In this document: one piece after another, positions 25,974 to 34,337 of the stretch
Layout of the letters: each line of letters starts with the position of its first letter
Position numbering within the stretch: the stretch's first letter is position 1
DNA from: CATQHS01 sp963422655
Lineage (GTDB): Bacteria > Actinomycetota > Acidimicrobiia > Acidimicrobiales > Aldehydirespiratoraceae
Length of the DNA: 64,000 bases
NCBI GenBank assembly: GCA_963422655.1
Contig: OY730440.1
Location: 682,001-746,000, forward strand
Direction of reading: 5' to 3'
The notes under the pieces: generated by a model
Databases searched by the model: none
What the model was told of the DNA's origin: nothing
Seen by the model: only the letters and a program-made list of their open reading frames with translations
Program-made: the position numbers and the translations under genes

Positions 25974-26024
25974 GACGGTGACCGACACCTGCGTGTCAAG
26001 GTCTGCTCACAGCATACTTGAACT

Positions 26025-27050
26025 GTGGCTGCACCGGAACCCGAAATCTCACACACGTCGCTCGTGCTAGCGCGCCTCGTCGACTTCTTCGGCCACCGGA
26101 CTCCATGGCACCGGCGTCTCTGGAACGTCGGCACGTGCCTCGCGCTCCAGGAGGTCGTCGAGTACGCCGACGCCTGCCTCAGCGGCTCCGTTCCGAACAC
26201 CCAAGGTCTCCGGTTCGTCGTGGGGACTGCGAAGCGCGAGGTCAGTCGCGATCCGGGCGCAGCCCCGCTCGCCAGCAAGATCCTGGCACGTCTCGACGCC
26301 CTCGATGCCACCTCGCCGTCGCAAGTTCCCGTAACCGCCCGGGACGAGCTCGACCAGCTCGTTCGCCGCCTCGGATCCGACTACCTCCAGAACTGGACCT
26401 TTGCGGCCCCCGAGTCGCCTGTCGAGTTCACCGCACGAGCGCTCGCTGCGCATCTCCTCGACCTCGGGTTCAGCCCGGATCACCTGCACCGTTGGATCAC
26501 CGCCGTCAGCAGCGACATCACGAGCCTGGCTCAGCTCACCGCAGCGACCCTGAACATGGTGACGAGGATGCCAATCCGGACCTACATGGTCTTCGTTCCC
26601 TGCGCCGCCCCTTACAACAAACCCGTCACCGACGCCGGCCGGGTCCGCTGGCTCGACGGCCACGCCGCGGCCACATGGCTGCGAGAGAACCTCCGGGACG
26701 AGGAGTCACGTCGACACTCGGGTGGGTTCCTCCTCGAGATCGAAGGCCGAGATTCCTGGTCTGCGGTCGAAGAGGCTCGCGTCATCGTCGCTCGTGCCGA
26801 TGCCCGGGCCAAGGTCACCAGCCCGTCGAACGAGACGGTCCGCCTAGACGGCTGGGCCCGGATCGCCGGTGACCAGCGTTCCTACGAGATCCGCCCAACG
26901 CCTCGGCAGATCGAGATCGGCAGCCTCGTCCGCCAAGGCGCTGTCTACCGATTCGACGGCGGACTACCCTCAACAACCGACGACGCCCTCGAGTTGGCGT
27001 CCTACATGGAGTCCCCATCGGCGGGTGCCGCCGTCACGGGCGGGTGGTGA
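26025..27050 (+). CDS. Unrecognised 341-residue protein, probably truncated at its C-terminus
   Basis: The frame is clean and well populated with globular sequence. The N-terminal part is helical (LVDFFGHRTPWHRRLWNVGTCL...) and the C-terminal part ends DALELASYMESPSAGAAVTGGW, which resembles the start of a further helical (HEPN-like) region rather than a natural end. The stop lies inside a convergent PIN-toxin remnant whose own C-terminus is missing, so I infer that a deletion near 27040 fused two shortened genes. The function is unknown; large HEPN-containing proteins in defence islands are a possible parent. No signal peptide or membrane helix. Confidence 0.6.
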   Translation: MAAPEPEISHTSLVLARLVDFFGHRTPWHRRLWNVGTCLALQEVVEYADACLSGSVPNTQGLRFVVGTAKREVSRDPGAAPLASKILARLDALDATSPSQVPVTARDELDQLVRRLGSDYLQNWTFAAPESPVEFTARALAAHLLDLGFSPDHLHRWITAVSSDITSLAQLTAATLNMVTRMPIRTYMVFVPCAAPYNKPVTDAGRVRWLDGHAAATWLRENLRDEESRRHSGGFLLEIEGRDSWSAVEEARVIVARADARAKVTSPSNETVRLDGWARIAGDQRSYEIRPTPRQIEIGSLVRQGAVYRFDGGLPSTTDDALELASYMESPSAGAAVTGGW

Positions 27051-27446
27051 TCACGAACTCGTCGGGGCTCTGCGCCTCGATGTCGAACGGAGCGAGGACC
27101 TCGTCGGGTAAATGACGGAGGTTGGCTGTGACGATGACCTGGGCGGTGCAGGCGATCGCAGCAGCCAACACATGGCGGTCATCCGCATCCGGCAACTCGA
27201 TGCTCGCGACAAGGGGCTCGTAGCCCTCGACGCTGACATCGGCGATCGCATCAGTCATGAGCTTGCGTGTCCGAGCAAGCTTGCCCGCCAGCTCAGGCTG
27301 GTCACGCACGATCGCGATGAAGATCTCATCGAGGATCTGCTCGGTCCACTTCGCCTGGAAGAGCCCGGACTGGCCGAGGCGGACCAACAGGTCCCGCAGC
27401 GACCCCGGTAGAGAACGTTGACGTCGTATAGAGCTACGAACGCCAT
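27034..27446 (-). pseudogene. PIN-domain toxin, frameshifted and 3'-truncated
   Basis: ATG 27446 starts MAFVALYDVNVLY, a typical PIN N-terminus. One base appears to be missing near 27408, after which the other frame continues GSLRDLLVRLGQSGLFQAKW, TEQILDEIFIAIV and LPDADDRHVLAAAIA, all PIN hallmarks. The C-terminus stops at 27034 (FVITTRP), earlier than in relatives. It overlaps the convergent gene at 26025-27050 by 17 bases. A frameshift and a lost tail together suggest a dead toxin. Confidence 0.7.
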
Positions 27447-27451
27447 TGTGG

Positions 27452-27625
27452 CTAGTAGTTGAGTCCGATGTCTTGGGCCTCGCTGGTGAGCTCGTCGGCG
27501 ATCTCTCGTCGCATCGACTCATCGCGACGCTTGTACTCAATCAGGTCGTCCAGCAGGACCTTGCGTCGATTCCCCACCCGCCGGTAGGGGATCTCCCGTT
27601 CGTCGAGCAGCTTGATCAGAAACAT
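27452..27625 (-). pseudogene. Excisionase-type HTH antitoxin remnant, N-terminally truncated
   Basis: The 57 codons FLIKLLDEREIPYRRVGN...SMRREIADELTSEAQDIGLNY are the C-terminal two-thirds of the MerR/excisionase-like antitoxins that precede PIN toxins of the previous entry's type. The first part (normally with the helix-turn-helix start and S-R-P-F motif) is missing; upstream sequence belongs to the CBASS promoter side. It ends five bases before the toxin ATG. Confidence 0.65.
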
Positions 27626-27676
27626 TCGAATGACAGGTCTGTAAGCTAACCTGAGCCGAACGATAGGTGCCCACCA

Positions 27677-28612
27677 GTGAGCACGAACGGACACCCGGGA
27701 ATCGCCACCGCCAGGCGGCCAGCACGCTCCCTCCCCCAGCCAGATCACCCAGGCCTCAGCGACGCTCGTCGGCTCCCCGACCCCGACTTTGAGGCTTCCT
27801 GGAACGCAGTGATTCTTCCCGAAGGCGACAAACATCGAATCGCCCAGACTGCCGCCGCCGGCTTCGTCCAACGCAGCTGCATCGACTTCGAGCGCCTGCC
27901 CCTGCATGGAGTCATCCTGCTGATTGGTCTACCCGGGACGGGCAAGACCACCCTCGCCCGCGGGTTGGCCGACCGGGTCGCCAGCTTGATCCCTGGTCTC
28001 GGCCAGTTCGCCTACCTCGAAGTCAACCCTCACACCCTCGCCAGTTCCTCGCTCGGAAAGAGCCAACAAGCAGTCCAACAACTCTTCGACACCACCATCG
28101 CCGAAACCGCAGCGGCCGGGCCACTCGTGGTGCTCATCGACGAGGTCGAGACCATCGCCACCGACCGCAGACAACTCAGCTTCGACGCCAACCCCGCGGA
28201 CGTCCACCGTGCCGTCGATGCAGCGCTGGTCGGGCTCGACCGGATCGCCCGAACCCACCGACACGTCCTGTTCATCGCCACCTCCAATTTCCCCGAAGCC
28301 ATCGATGGGGCGCTGATGAGTCGAGCCGATCTCGTCGTACCGGTCGAGCTCCCCACCCTCCCAGCTCGTCGAGCCATCCTCGCCGACACCATCGATGCCC
28401 TGGCCGCGCAGTGCCCCAAGGCCCGACGCCTTCTCGACGACCAACTCCTGGACCGTGCCGCGACCGCATCAGAAGGCCTCGACGGGCGACGCCTCCGCAA
28501 GGTCATCGTGGCCGCCGCCGGCCGGACGCCCGCATCAACCACCGACCCTGGCGAAATCCTCCCCGACGACCTCATCGCCGCCATCACCGACACCGGCAAG
28601 GAGCTGAGATGA
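27677..28612 (+). CDS. cap6: TRIP13/Pch2-like AAA+ ATPase of type III CBASS (Cap6)
   Basis: A 311-residue AAA+ remodeller expected to disassemble HORMA-CD-NTase complexes and so hold CBASS in check. Walker A is GLPGTGKTTLARGL, Walker B VVLIDEVETIA, sensor 1 IATSNF, with an arginine-rich C-terminal lid (LDGRRLRKVI). The start is GTG 27677. It is the first of five rightward, tightly spaced genes; its stop overlaps the next start (ATGA). Bacterial TRIP13 proteins of this size occur almost only in CBASS operons. Confidence 0.9.
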   Translation: MSTNGHPGIATARRPARSLPQPDHPGLSDARRLPDPDFEASWNAVILPEGDKHRIAQTAAAGFVQRSCIDFERLPLHGVILLIGLPGTGKTTLARGLADRVASLIPGLGQFAYLEVNPHTLASSSLGKSQQAVQQLFDTTIAETAAAGPLVVLIDEVETIATDRRQLSFDANPADVHRAVDAALVGLDRIARTHRHVLFIATSNFPEAIDGALMSRADLVVPVELPTLPARRAILADTIDALAAQCPKARRLLDDQLLDRAATASEGLDGRRLRKVIVAAAGRTPASTTDPGEILPDDLIAAITDTGKELR

Positions 28613-29073
28613 CTATTATCACGCGGCGAATCGCCGCCATCTCGACCCGGACATCCACCCAAACCTGGGCCGTCATCACCGAACTGCTCGCTCCAGCCGG
28701 CGACGAGATAAGGCCACAGCTTGACCTCGCGGCTGATACCGCGTGCATGCTCATCGCCGAGGAACACGCCAAGGACAATCCCATCGTCATCACCGGATGC
28801 GGCCCCCAAGTGCGGATCTACACCCTCCACGGCGACGACGCCATCGACGGCGCCAGCACCAACGAGCACACGCTCACCCTCACCGCGCAGAGCGACTGGC
28901 AGCTGAGCCTCCCCGCAACCGGCATTGACCACGCCCTCGCGATCTCAGCCGTCGACTCCATCGGCCACATCACCATCTACGACCCCACAGCCGGCGCTGC
29001 CCGAAGTGCCCGCGCCGGCACGCCCGCCCGCAACCAGTCCGTCATCATCGACCTCACCGCCCTGGAGGAATGA
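28609..29073 (+). CDS. Unassigned 154-residue protein inside the CBASS operon
   Basis: Begins at ATG 28609, overlapping the TRIP13-like gene by four bases, and ends one base before the HORMA gene start, so it is an integral operon member. It has an N-terminal helical part (TWAVITELLAPAGDEIRPQLDLAADTACMLIAEEH) and a beta-rich remainder (NPIVITGCGPQVRIYTLHG...). Ends QSVIIDLTALEE. It does not look like a HORMA protein, a known nuclease or a membrane effector. It could be a second, diverged peptide-binding or closure-motif partner of the HORMA protein, or an accessory regulator. No function assigned. Confidence 0.7.
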   Translation: MTIITRRIAAISTRTSTQTWAVITELLAPAGDEIRPQLDLAADTACMLIAEEHAKDNPIVITGCGPQVRIYTLHGDDAIDGASTNEHTLTLTAQSDWQLSLPATGIDHALAISAVDSIGHITIYDPTAGAARSARAGTPARNQSVIIDLTALEE

Positions 29074-29074
29074 C

Positions 29075-29575
29075 ATGGCCACCGCTGTACAGGTCAACGT
29101 TCACACCCACGCGACCACCCATGTCGCCACCAACCTCATCCGCAGCCTCAAACAGCTCGTCGTTGCCTGCGGACTCGACGCCACGGAACTCCTCGGCCAA
29201 TGGCAGATACTCGAGATCGGCGTCGCGACCTGGCTCGGCACCCGCCACCTCGAACGGCTCGTCCTCGAGATCTACTCGACCGCTACCGGCGTGCTCGTTC
29301 GCCGGTTCGACTTCGACATCGACTACGGCTACCACCCCAACGGCGACGGTGACCTCTGGATCGACCCCGACACCGTCGCGTACGCCATCACCAAGAGCGG
29401 CAAACTCCCCAAGAACTGCTTCTACGACATCCTCGCCAAGAACAGCGCCAGCCGGCCCGACGTTGCAGGATGGAGCACCGGCACCTTCCGCTCAACCCAG
29501 GACCTGACCCGGCGAAGTGTCGGTGCCACCGTCGGCGGCGGCGACCTCGGCGCCTCGCTCGGAGTCTGGAAGTAG
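29075..29575 (+). CDS. cap7: Bacterial HORMA-domain protein (Cap7)
   Basis: A 166-residue protein with the features of bacterial HORMA domain 1: THVATNLIRSLKQLVVACGLD near the N-terminus, WQILEIGVATWLGTRHLERLVLEIYS, then RRFDFDIDYGY and a C-terminal safety-belt region with WSTGTFRSTQDLTRRSVGATVGGGDLGASLGVWK. HORMA proteins bind a closure peptide and activate the CD-NTase; the TRIP13-like ATPase in the same operon opens them again. The start ATG follows CTGGAGGAATGAC, a good ribosome site. Four bases separate it from the CD-NTase gene. Confidence 0.85.
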   Translation: MATAVQVNVHTHATTHVATNLIRSLKQLVVACGLDATELLGQWQILEIGVATWLGTRHLERLVLEIYSTATGVLVRRFDFDIDYGYHPNGDGDLWIDPDTVAYAITKSGKLPKNCFYDILAKNSASRPDVAGWSTGTFRSTQDLTRRSVGATVGGGDLGASLGVWK

Positions 29576-29578
29576 CCC

Positions 29579-30469
29579 ATGCTCACCGTCTCCGAAGCCT
29601 TCACCAAGTTCAAGAGCCGCCTCGAACTCAGTACCCGCGAACAAGACGACGCCGCCGCCCGACAACAGCGCATCCGGTCGCTCATGGCCACCGACTTCGA
29701 CACCGGAGGAAACGACTTTCTCACCGGCTCATATAGCCGCCAAACCAAGACCAAGCCACTCCACGATGTCGACATCTTCGTGCCCCTCGGCGGCAACGAC
29801 CAGCACTACCGCGACGAGGCCCCCATCAACGTCCTCTCCGACGTTCGCTACACGCTGGCCACCGAATACGGCGACCACCGGGTTGAAGTTCAGCGGCGAT
29901 CCGTCCGAGTCGACTTCGGCGTGAAGCTCGTCGACGACCTCAGCGATGCCGTCATGTCCTTCGATGTTACCCCCGCGTTCGCAGACGGCGACCACTACGT
30001 CATCCCTGATCGCACCACCGGCGACTGGATGGCCACCGACCCCCGAGTGCACGCCATCAAGGCGACCGACGCAAACAAGGCGTTCAACGGCCACTGGAAC
30101 CCCGTCGTCAAGATGATTAAGAAGTGGAACGAGAACCACGACAAGCCCATCAAGCCATCGTTTCTCATCGAGGTCATGTCACTCGAACTGCTCGCCGACT
30201 GGGCCGGCTCCTACCCCCGCGAACTTAAGGCATGGTTCGCGACCGCGATCGATGCCATCGATCAGATCTGGGAAGACCCAGCCGGGCTCGGGCACCCCGT
30301 CAGCGACCGGATGAGCGCCGACTCCAGCCAACGTGCCGTCGCTCGCCTCGCCCTCAAGCAGGCCGAAGCCGCTTGCACCCAAGCACTCAACTACGACCGG
30401 TCCGGGCGTACCGGTGCCGCCCTTGACGTCTGGCAAGACCTCTTCGGCCCCTCATTCGCAAAGAGTTGA
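29579..30469 (+). CDS. CD-NTase (cGAS/DncV-like nucleotidyltransferase) of CBASS
   Basis: A 296-residue enzyme expected to make a cyclic oligonucleotide alarm signal after infection. The nucleotidyltransferase signature is complete: FLTGSYSRQTKTKPLHDVDIFV (Gly50-Ser51, Asp63 and Asp65) and the third acidic residue Asp129 in MSFDVTPAF. The OAS1-C-like helical region contains VVKMIKKWNENHDKPIKPSFLIEVM, typical of clades C/D CD-NTases that pair with HORMA and TRIP13. The product cannot be read from sequence; SAVED effectors usually bind cyclic trinucleotides. Confidence 0.92.
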   Translation: MLTVSEAFTKFKSRLELSTREQDDAAARQQRIRSLMATDFDTGGNDFLTGSYSRQTKTKPLHDVDIFVPLGGNDQHYRDEAPINVLSDVRYTLATEYGDHRVEVQRRSVRVDFGVKLVDDLSDAVMSFDVTPAFADGDHYVIPDRTTGDWMATDPRVHAIKATDANKAFNGHWNPVVKMIKKWNENHDKPIKPSFLIEVMSLELLADWAGSYPRELKAWFATAIDAIDQIWEDPAGLGHPVSDRMSADSSQRAVARLALKQAEAACTQALNYDRSGRTGAALDVWQDLFGPSFAKS

Positions 30470-30475
30470 CTCGCC

Positions 30476-31678
30476 ATGGACTCCCCTCTCGCCATGATCA
30501 GCTACTCCTGGGTCGATAGCGACGCCGCTGAACTCCTCCACGACGAGCTCGCGCTCCGTGGGTTTGCCGTGATCCACGACAAGTACTGCTTCACCGATGG
30601 CAGCCGTATCCCCGCCAACATGTCCAACGCCGTTGAACACTGCGACGTCTTCGTCGCATATCTCACCCCTAACAGCCTCTACCTCAACAAGGACCCCGGC
30701 CAGCCACGCCCCACCCTTACCGGCGAACTGAAACCAGCACTTCGACGACGCCGTCAGAACCTGCAGCCCGGAGCCAGCGACACCCCCGTCGTCTTGCCGG
30801 TCTCCCACGGACTCGGCGATCGTGCCGTCGCAGCCGAGACCATCCGCCAACACACGGGCGAGAACATCGCCAGCCTGTGGACCACCTGGATCGACCAAGC
30901 CACCGCTCACATCACCCAGCCCGAAGCCGCCATCGTCTCCGCACACGCACTCACCTCACTTGCGAACAACCCGCCATGCGAGTTGTTCGTCGCGACACGA
31001 GGAACCGCCCCACCACCAGTCGCCTGCACCGTGGACGCAACCAGGCTCCTCGGCGGCGATCGCACCAGCGGCGAACCCGCCGACTGGGCTCGGCTGCAGC
31101 CAGCGCTGCGCGACGTTGAACAACACCTTTCCGCCAACGGGCCCGGCCACAACATCACCATCGACCTTCGGTGCCACCTCAGCGCCGCGCTCGCGACCGG
31201 CCGCGTCTTCCATCAGGCCACCCGGTGGTCGCCTACCTTCGCCACCCGCGGCGGTCCCACCCAGCCCACAACCGCCGACCCAAAGCGCTTCCTCAACGGC
31301 AACTTCGATCACTGCGGTGAGGCTGGCGACCTGATTGTTGACATTGACCTGCTCGGCCACAACGTCGCCGACCTCACCAACAGCCTCGCTGCCGAACTCC
31401 CGCCCGCCGGCGGCCGCATCAGCCTCACCCGCAGCCGCGCCCACGGCGACCTCCCCACCGACGAGATCGCGCACGCCGCCCGCTGGAGCGCCAACCTCAT
31501 CCGCAGCGCCCACGCCACACTCCGCCCATCCACCATCCACATCACCCAAGCAGCGCCGGCCGCGTTCGCCGGACTACTCGGCCACCACCTCACCGCCCTC
31601 AACGCCGACATCGTTACCTACGAACTCGACCACTACCGATACACCTCAGTCCTTACCATCCCCCACATCCACCCCTGA
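30476..31678 (+). CDS. TIR-SAVED effector of CBASS (Cap12-like)
   Basis: A 400-residue two-domain effector. Residues 6-110 form a TIR domain: AMISYSWVDSDAAELLHDELALRGFAV, with candidate catalytic Glu84 in LTGELKPALRR. Residues about 200-395 form a SAVED domain (LRCHLSAALATGRVF, DLIVDIDLLGHN, HITQAAPAAFAGLLGHHL, YTSVLTIPHIHP). TIR-SAVED proteins multimerise on cyclic oligonucleotides and degrade NAD+, killing the infected cell. It is the last gene of the operon, six bases after the CD-NTase stop. Confidence 0.93.
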   Translation: MDSPLAMISYSWVDSDAAELLHDELALRGFAVIHDKYCFTDGSRIPANMSNAVEHCDVFVAYLTPNSLYLNKDPGQPRPTLTGELKPALRRRRQNLQPGASDTPVVLPVSHGLGDRAVAAETIRQHTGENIASLWTTWIDQATAHITQPEAAIVSAHALTSLANNPPCELFVATRGTAPPPVACTVDATRLLGGDRTSGEPADWARLQPALRDVEQHLSANGPGHNITIDLRCHLSAALATGRVFHQATRWSPTFATRGGPTQPTTADPKRFLNGNFDHCGEAGDLIVDIDLLGHNVADLTNSLAAELPPAGGRISLTRSRAHGDLPTDEIAHAARWSANLIRSAHATLRPSTIHITQAAPAAFAGLLGHHLTALNADIVTYELDHYRYTSVLTIPHIHP

Positions 31679-31679
31679 A

Positions 31680-32168
31680 CCCCACGGAGGCACCACCAAG
31701 ATCGGACTCCTCCCGCACAGCGCTACCGGCGGAGATATCGAGCACAGGGCCCGCGTCTCGGGGAGCAGGTGAGCGTTGCGGGCATCCACGCTGTCCAACG
31801 GGAAGCCTGCCAGCATTCTGGATGGCCCTTCCCATCGATCGTGCCGCCGGGCAGGTAGGTGCGCTGGCGTGCAGTCGTTCTGCGAGCGAGCTGGAGTTGA
31901 TCTTCATCCAGTGTGGCCTCAGATCCTTCATGCCAGGCCGCGTTCTGGGGCCAACGATGGGCCAAGGCAACGCTCAACGGAGCGCTCCAGGCCCCTGCGA
32001 CGGGCGACGGCGACGCGACCGATGGGATGCGAAGCTTCATCTGCTAGATCGCTGCCGCGGTTGAGGCGGGCAAGCTTCAAGCGCTTCACGAGGCAGCCCG
32101 CTCAGCAGGCTACGAACTCCAGGTGACCGATCGCTCAACACGTCTGCGGGATGATGATCTGGAGCGCC
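31680..32168. other. Degenerate intergenic DNA after the CBASS operon
   Basis: No intact gene. Short readable pieces occur: REACQHSGWPFPSIVPPGRYV and GALQAPATGDGDATDGMRSF on the plus strand at about 31800-32040, and IAAAVEAGKLQALHEAARSAGYELQV at 32047-32124. They look like leftovers of different genes that I cannot name. Confidence 0.5.
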
Positions 32169-32370
32169 TACGTCATCGCCTCGGAGATCCTCTCCACCGC
32201 GAACTTGGTTCCGTGATACAGCGCACCGAGCGGCATGGTGACCTCCCGCCCATCGAGAAGATGTTGACGATGACGCCGCTCCCCCGCTGCCGGAACTGGG
32301 GCAAAACGGCCTTGGTGACATCCAGGAGGCCGATAACGTTGGTGTAGAATTGCCGGACAATCTTGTCTCG
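32169..32370 (-). pseudogene. Short-chain dehydrogenase (SDR) internal fragment
   Basis: The minus strand reads DKIVRQFYTNVIGLLDVTKAVLPQFRQRGSGVIVNIFSMGG, then in another frame VTMPLGALYHGTKFAVERISEAMT. This is the classical SDR stretch from the NVxG helix to the catalytic Y-x-x-x-K (YHGTK) with one frameshift. Both ends of the enzyme are absent. It is a dead fragment. Confidence 0.7.
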
Positions 32371-32537
32371 TGGCGTCCAGCGGCAGGAAGCGGCCGCTGC
32401 CGGTGTTTCACGGGCGTTCTCGCCGGCCGCTCCCCCCGCTGGTTGCCGCCCGATTCCGCTCGTTGCCAGCGGCTACCGTTAGCAATCCGTTTGGCAAACC
32501 GACACACCGACCACAACTCCTCGATGACACTCCGAGT

Positions 32538-32550
32538 GTGTATAATATAC
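32538..32550 (+). promoter_or_regulatory. Promoter -10 and palindromic operator of a VapBC-like pair
   Basis: TATAAT at 32541-32546 is a perfect -10 hexamer lying inside the palindrome GTATAATATAC, only about 7 bases before the antitoxin ATG at 32553. The spacing implies a nearly leaderless transcript and self-repression by the antitoxin. Confidence 0.6.
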
Positions 32551-32552
32551 GT

Positions 32553-32801
32553 ATGCCACGGATGCAGGTGTACCTCCCCGACGAACTCTACGACGCCGTA
32601 AAGGAACGCGAGCTGTCACCCTCAGAGCTCCTCCAAGCCGCCGTACGGGCTGAGCTACGGCATCAGGCTCTGCTCGAAGAGACCGACCGGTACCTGGCCG
32701 AGCTCATCGACGACGTCGGTCAACCTTCCGACGAGGCGCTCGCCAAGGCCGAAGCCCTATCGCTACGAATCCAAGCCAACGCCCCCGCCGCGACCGGCTG
32801 A
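32553..32801 (+). CDS. VapB-like antitoxin
   Basis: An 82-residue antitoxin. MPRMQVYLPDELYDAVKERELSPSELLQAAVRAELR is a ribbon-helix-helix DNA-binding domain of the VapB/RelB class, followed by a helical, acidic toxin-binding tail (EETDRYLAELIDDVGQPSDEALAKAEAL). I chose ATG 32553 because the perfect -10 box lies immediately upstream. The stop abuts the GTG start of the toxin with no gap. Confidence 0.85.
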   Translation: MPRMQVYLPDELYDAVKERELSPSELLQAAVRAELRHQALLEETDRYLAELIDDVGQPSDEALAKAEALSLRIQANAPAATG

Positions 32802-33185
32802 GTGTTGCTCGTTCTCGACTCTGGCGGTGTGAGCCGCCTCGCCCGACGACGACAAGATTCCGCCGCCCTGATCGCAGTGTTCAAGCGCGACGGCCTCTGG
32901 CCGCCCGCGGTCCCCTCGGTAGTACTCACCGAGTCGATCACCGGACGCCAACGAAGTGACGCCAACATCAACCGGTTCCTCAAGACCTGCGACATCGTCG
33001 AAGAGCTACCCGACCGCCTCGCCCGCCGAGCTGGCGCTCTACGGGCACTCGCCCGCCAAGGCTCCGCCGTTGACGCGATTATCGTCGCACTCGCTGAACC
33101 CGGCGGCGCCGTGCTCACCAGCGACCTCAAAGACCTACGTGCACTGGCCGCCCACGCCGACAGCGTCAACATATACCGCGCCTGA
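32802..33185 (+). CDS. PIN-domain toxin (VapC-like)
   Basis: A 127-residue PIN protein starting at GTG 32802, immediately after the antitoxin stop. PIN acidic residues are visible in VLDSGGVSRLARR, PSVVLTESITG, VDAIIVALAE and LTSDLKDLRAL. It resembles the PIN toxins annotated as twitching-motility PilT-like. The frame is complete, so with its antitoxin this is an apparently functional pair. Confidence 0.82.
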   Translation: MLLVLDSGGVSRLARRRQDSAALIAVFKRDGLWPPAVPSVVLTESITGRQRSDANINRFLKTCDIVEELPDRLARRAGALRALARQGSAVDAIIVALAEPGGAVLTSDLKDLRALAAHADSVNIYRA

Positions 33186-33387
33186 CAGACACCCTGGCCC
33201 AACTCTCGCATCACCCATGCCCGCGGTCGGTCGAACGAGTCGTCAGACCTTGCAGGTGCCGAGAGCGCATCGCTGCAAGTCACGAGGCTGGCGACGAGGA
33301 CTCCACCGGCCACAACCGCGCAGGGATGAGCTGAGAGATCCGCCCGTGCTCACCCAGCCAGGAAGCGCCTTCTCGGATCAGGATCAC

Positions 33388-33492
33388 GGTGGGGCATCGG
33401 CGTTGAGGGCTCCGGTGACGGCGTTGGCGACGATGGCGACATCGGGCGGGTACATGTCGTTGATCTTGTGCAGATCAATGTCGACTCGGATC
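33388..33492 (-). pseudogene. Fragment of a thiamine-diphosphate-dependent enzyme
   Basis: SKLIRVDIDLHKINDMYPPDVAIVANA on the minus strand is the end of the central domain of acetolactate synthase/benzoylformate decarboxylase-type enzymes (VDIDPxExGRxxPxDVxIxGDA). Only about 30 codons survive. Confidence 0.55.
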
Positions 33493-33898
33493 AGCTTGCT
33501 TCCAGGTGGAGACGGTCGACGAAGCTGTCGGTCTCGGAGAGCTCGGTGCCTATGGGACGGGACGACATCCGCCTCAGCGATGAGCGTGCGGACTTCGGCT
33601 CAGTCCGCCGAAGGTCCACCCGGGCCAGGTTCGCGAGACCGGTGAAGACCAACGCACGCAGGCTGTCGTCATCATGCGCGTTGAGAACTACGTGCTCGTA
33701 CGCCGCCGACATATAGAACGACGACACCAGGTCCTCGACATCCTCAGGCGTCCATGGGCTGCCGTCGGGCTTTGAGAGTCGGTGGGCAACAGCGACGGCG
33801 CTGTCTTCAACAAGCGCGACGTAGGCGCCGACATCATCTGATCGGATCGCTTGTAGCGCCTGGTCGACCATACGCTCCTTGCTCCTCCCGACAGGCAA
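33491..33898 (-). CDS. Unrecognised 135-residue protein, weakly sigma-factor-like, probably truncated
   Basis: The frame from ATG 33898 reads as natural protein: YVALVEDSAVAVAHRLSKPDG, then WTPEDVEDLVSSFYMSAAYEHVV and LRALVFTGLANLARVDLRR. The EDLV-x-x-F-Y spacing and the following arginine-rich helix recall region 2 of sigma factors, but the match is weak. It ends abruptly where the thiamine-enzyme fragment begins, so the C-terminus has probably been lost. It may be non-functional. Confidence 0.45.
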   Translation of the reverse strand: MPVGRSKERMVDQALQAIRSDDVGAYVALVEDSAVAVAHRLSKPDGSPWTPEDVEDLVSSFYMSAAYEHVVLNAHDDDSLRALVFTGLANLARVDLRRTEPKSARSSLRRMSSRPIGTELSETDSFVDRLHLEAS

Positions 33899-34055
33899 CC
33901 CTGTCAGTGCTTGGTGTCCCGCGGCGGGCTGGGATCGCGACCTGGTGCGACCGTGCCAGAGCCGCCACGGCCGGGGATTGGGTGACGGTTGTCGCTCGTC
34001 GGCATGACTTCACCTCCAACGGGTCTCGAACACGGTAGCATGGTATCATAGTATC

Positions 34056-34084
34056 TTGATAAAATACGCTCAAGATTGTATGGT
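34056..34084 (+). promoter_or_regulatory. Candidate promoter of a Phd/Doc-like operon
   Basis: TTGATA (34056-34061) and TATGGT (34079-34084) are separated by 17 bases, 30 bp before the antitoxin ATG at 34114. The preceding repeated TATCAT/GTATC steps may form the operator. Confidence 0.45.
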
Positions 34085-34113
34085 GGTAGGAGACCGAACA
34101 GTCGGAGGACGCA

Positions 34114-34332
34114 ATGGCCGAGACCCAGAAAGCAATGACCTTGCGAATGCCCGCCGAGCAAGCCGAGGCTCTCGAGTTCATCGCCGAGGTCGATGGCGTG
34201 AGCGTGTCTGAGGCCGTCCGAGACGCGATCGAGAGCCACATCGAGTCGCGCCGGGCCGATGATGGCTTCCAAGAGCGGCTTGCCGCGTCGATGGAGCGCC
34301 ACAAGCGAATCCTCGACCGGCTGGCCAGCTAG
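34114..34332 (+). CDS. Antitoxin of a Doc/Fic-type toxin-antitoxin pair
   Basis: A 72-residue protein with an arc-like ribbon-helix-helix domain (KAMTLRMPAEQAEALEFIAEVDGVSVSEAVRDAIESHI) and a basic-acidic helical tail. It precedes a Doc-like toxin gene by five bases. Such antitoxins repress their own promoter and neutralise Fic-fold toxins. The reading frame is intact; the toxin is not. Confidence 0.75.
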   Translation: MAETQKAMTLRMPAEQAEALEFIAEVDGVSVSEAVRDAIESHIESRRADDGFQERLAASMERHKRILDRLAS

Positions 34333-34337
34333 GCAAA

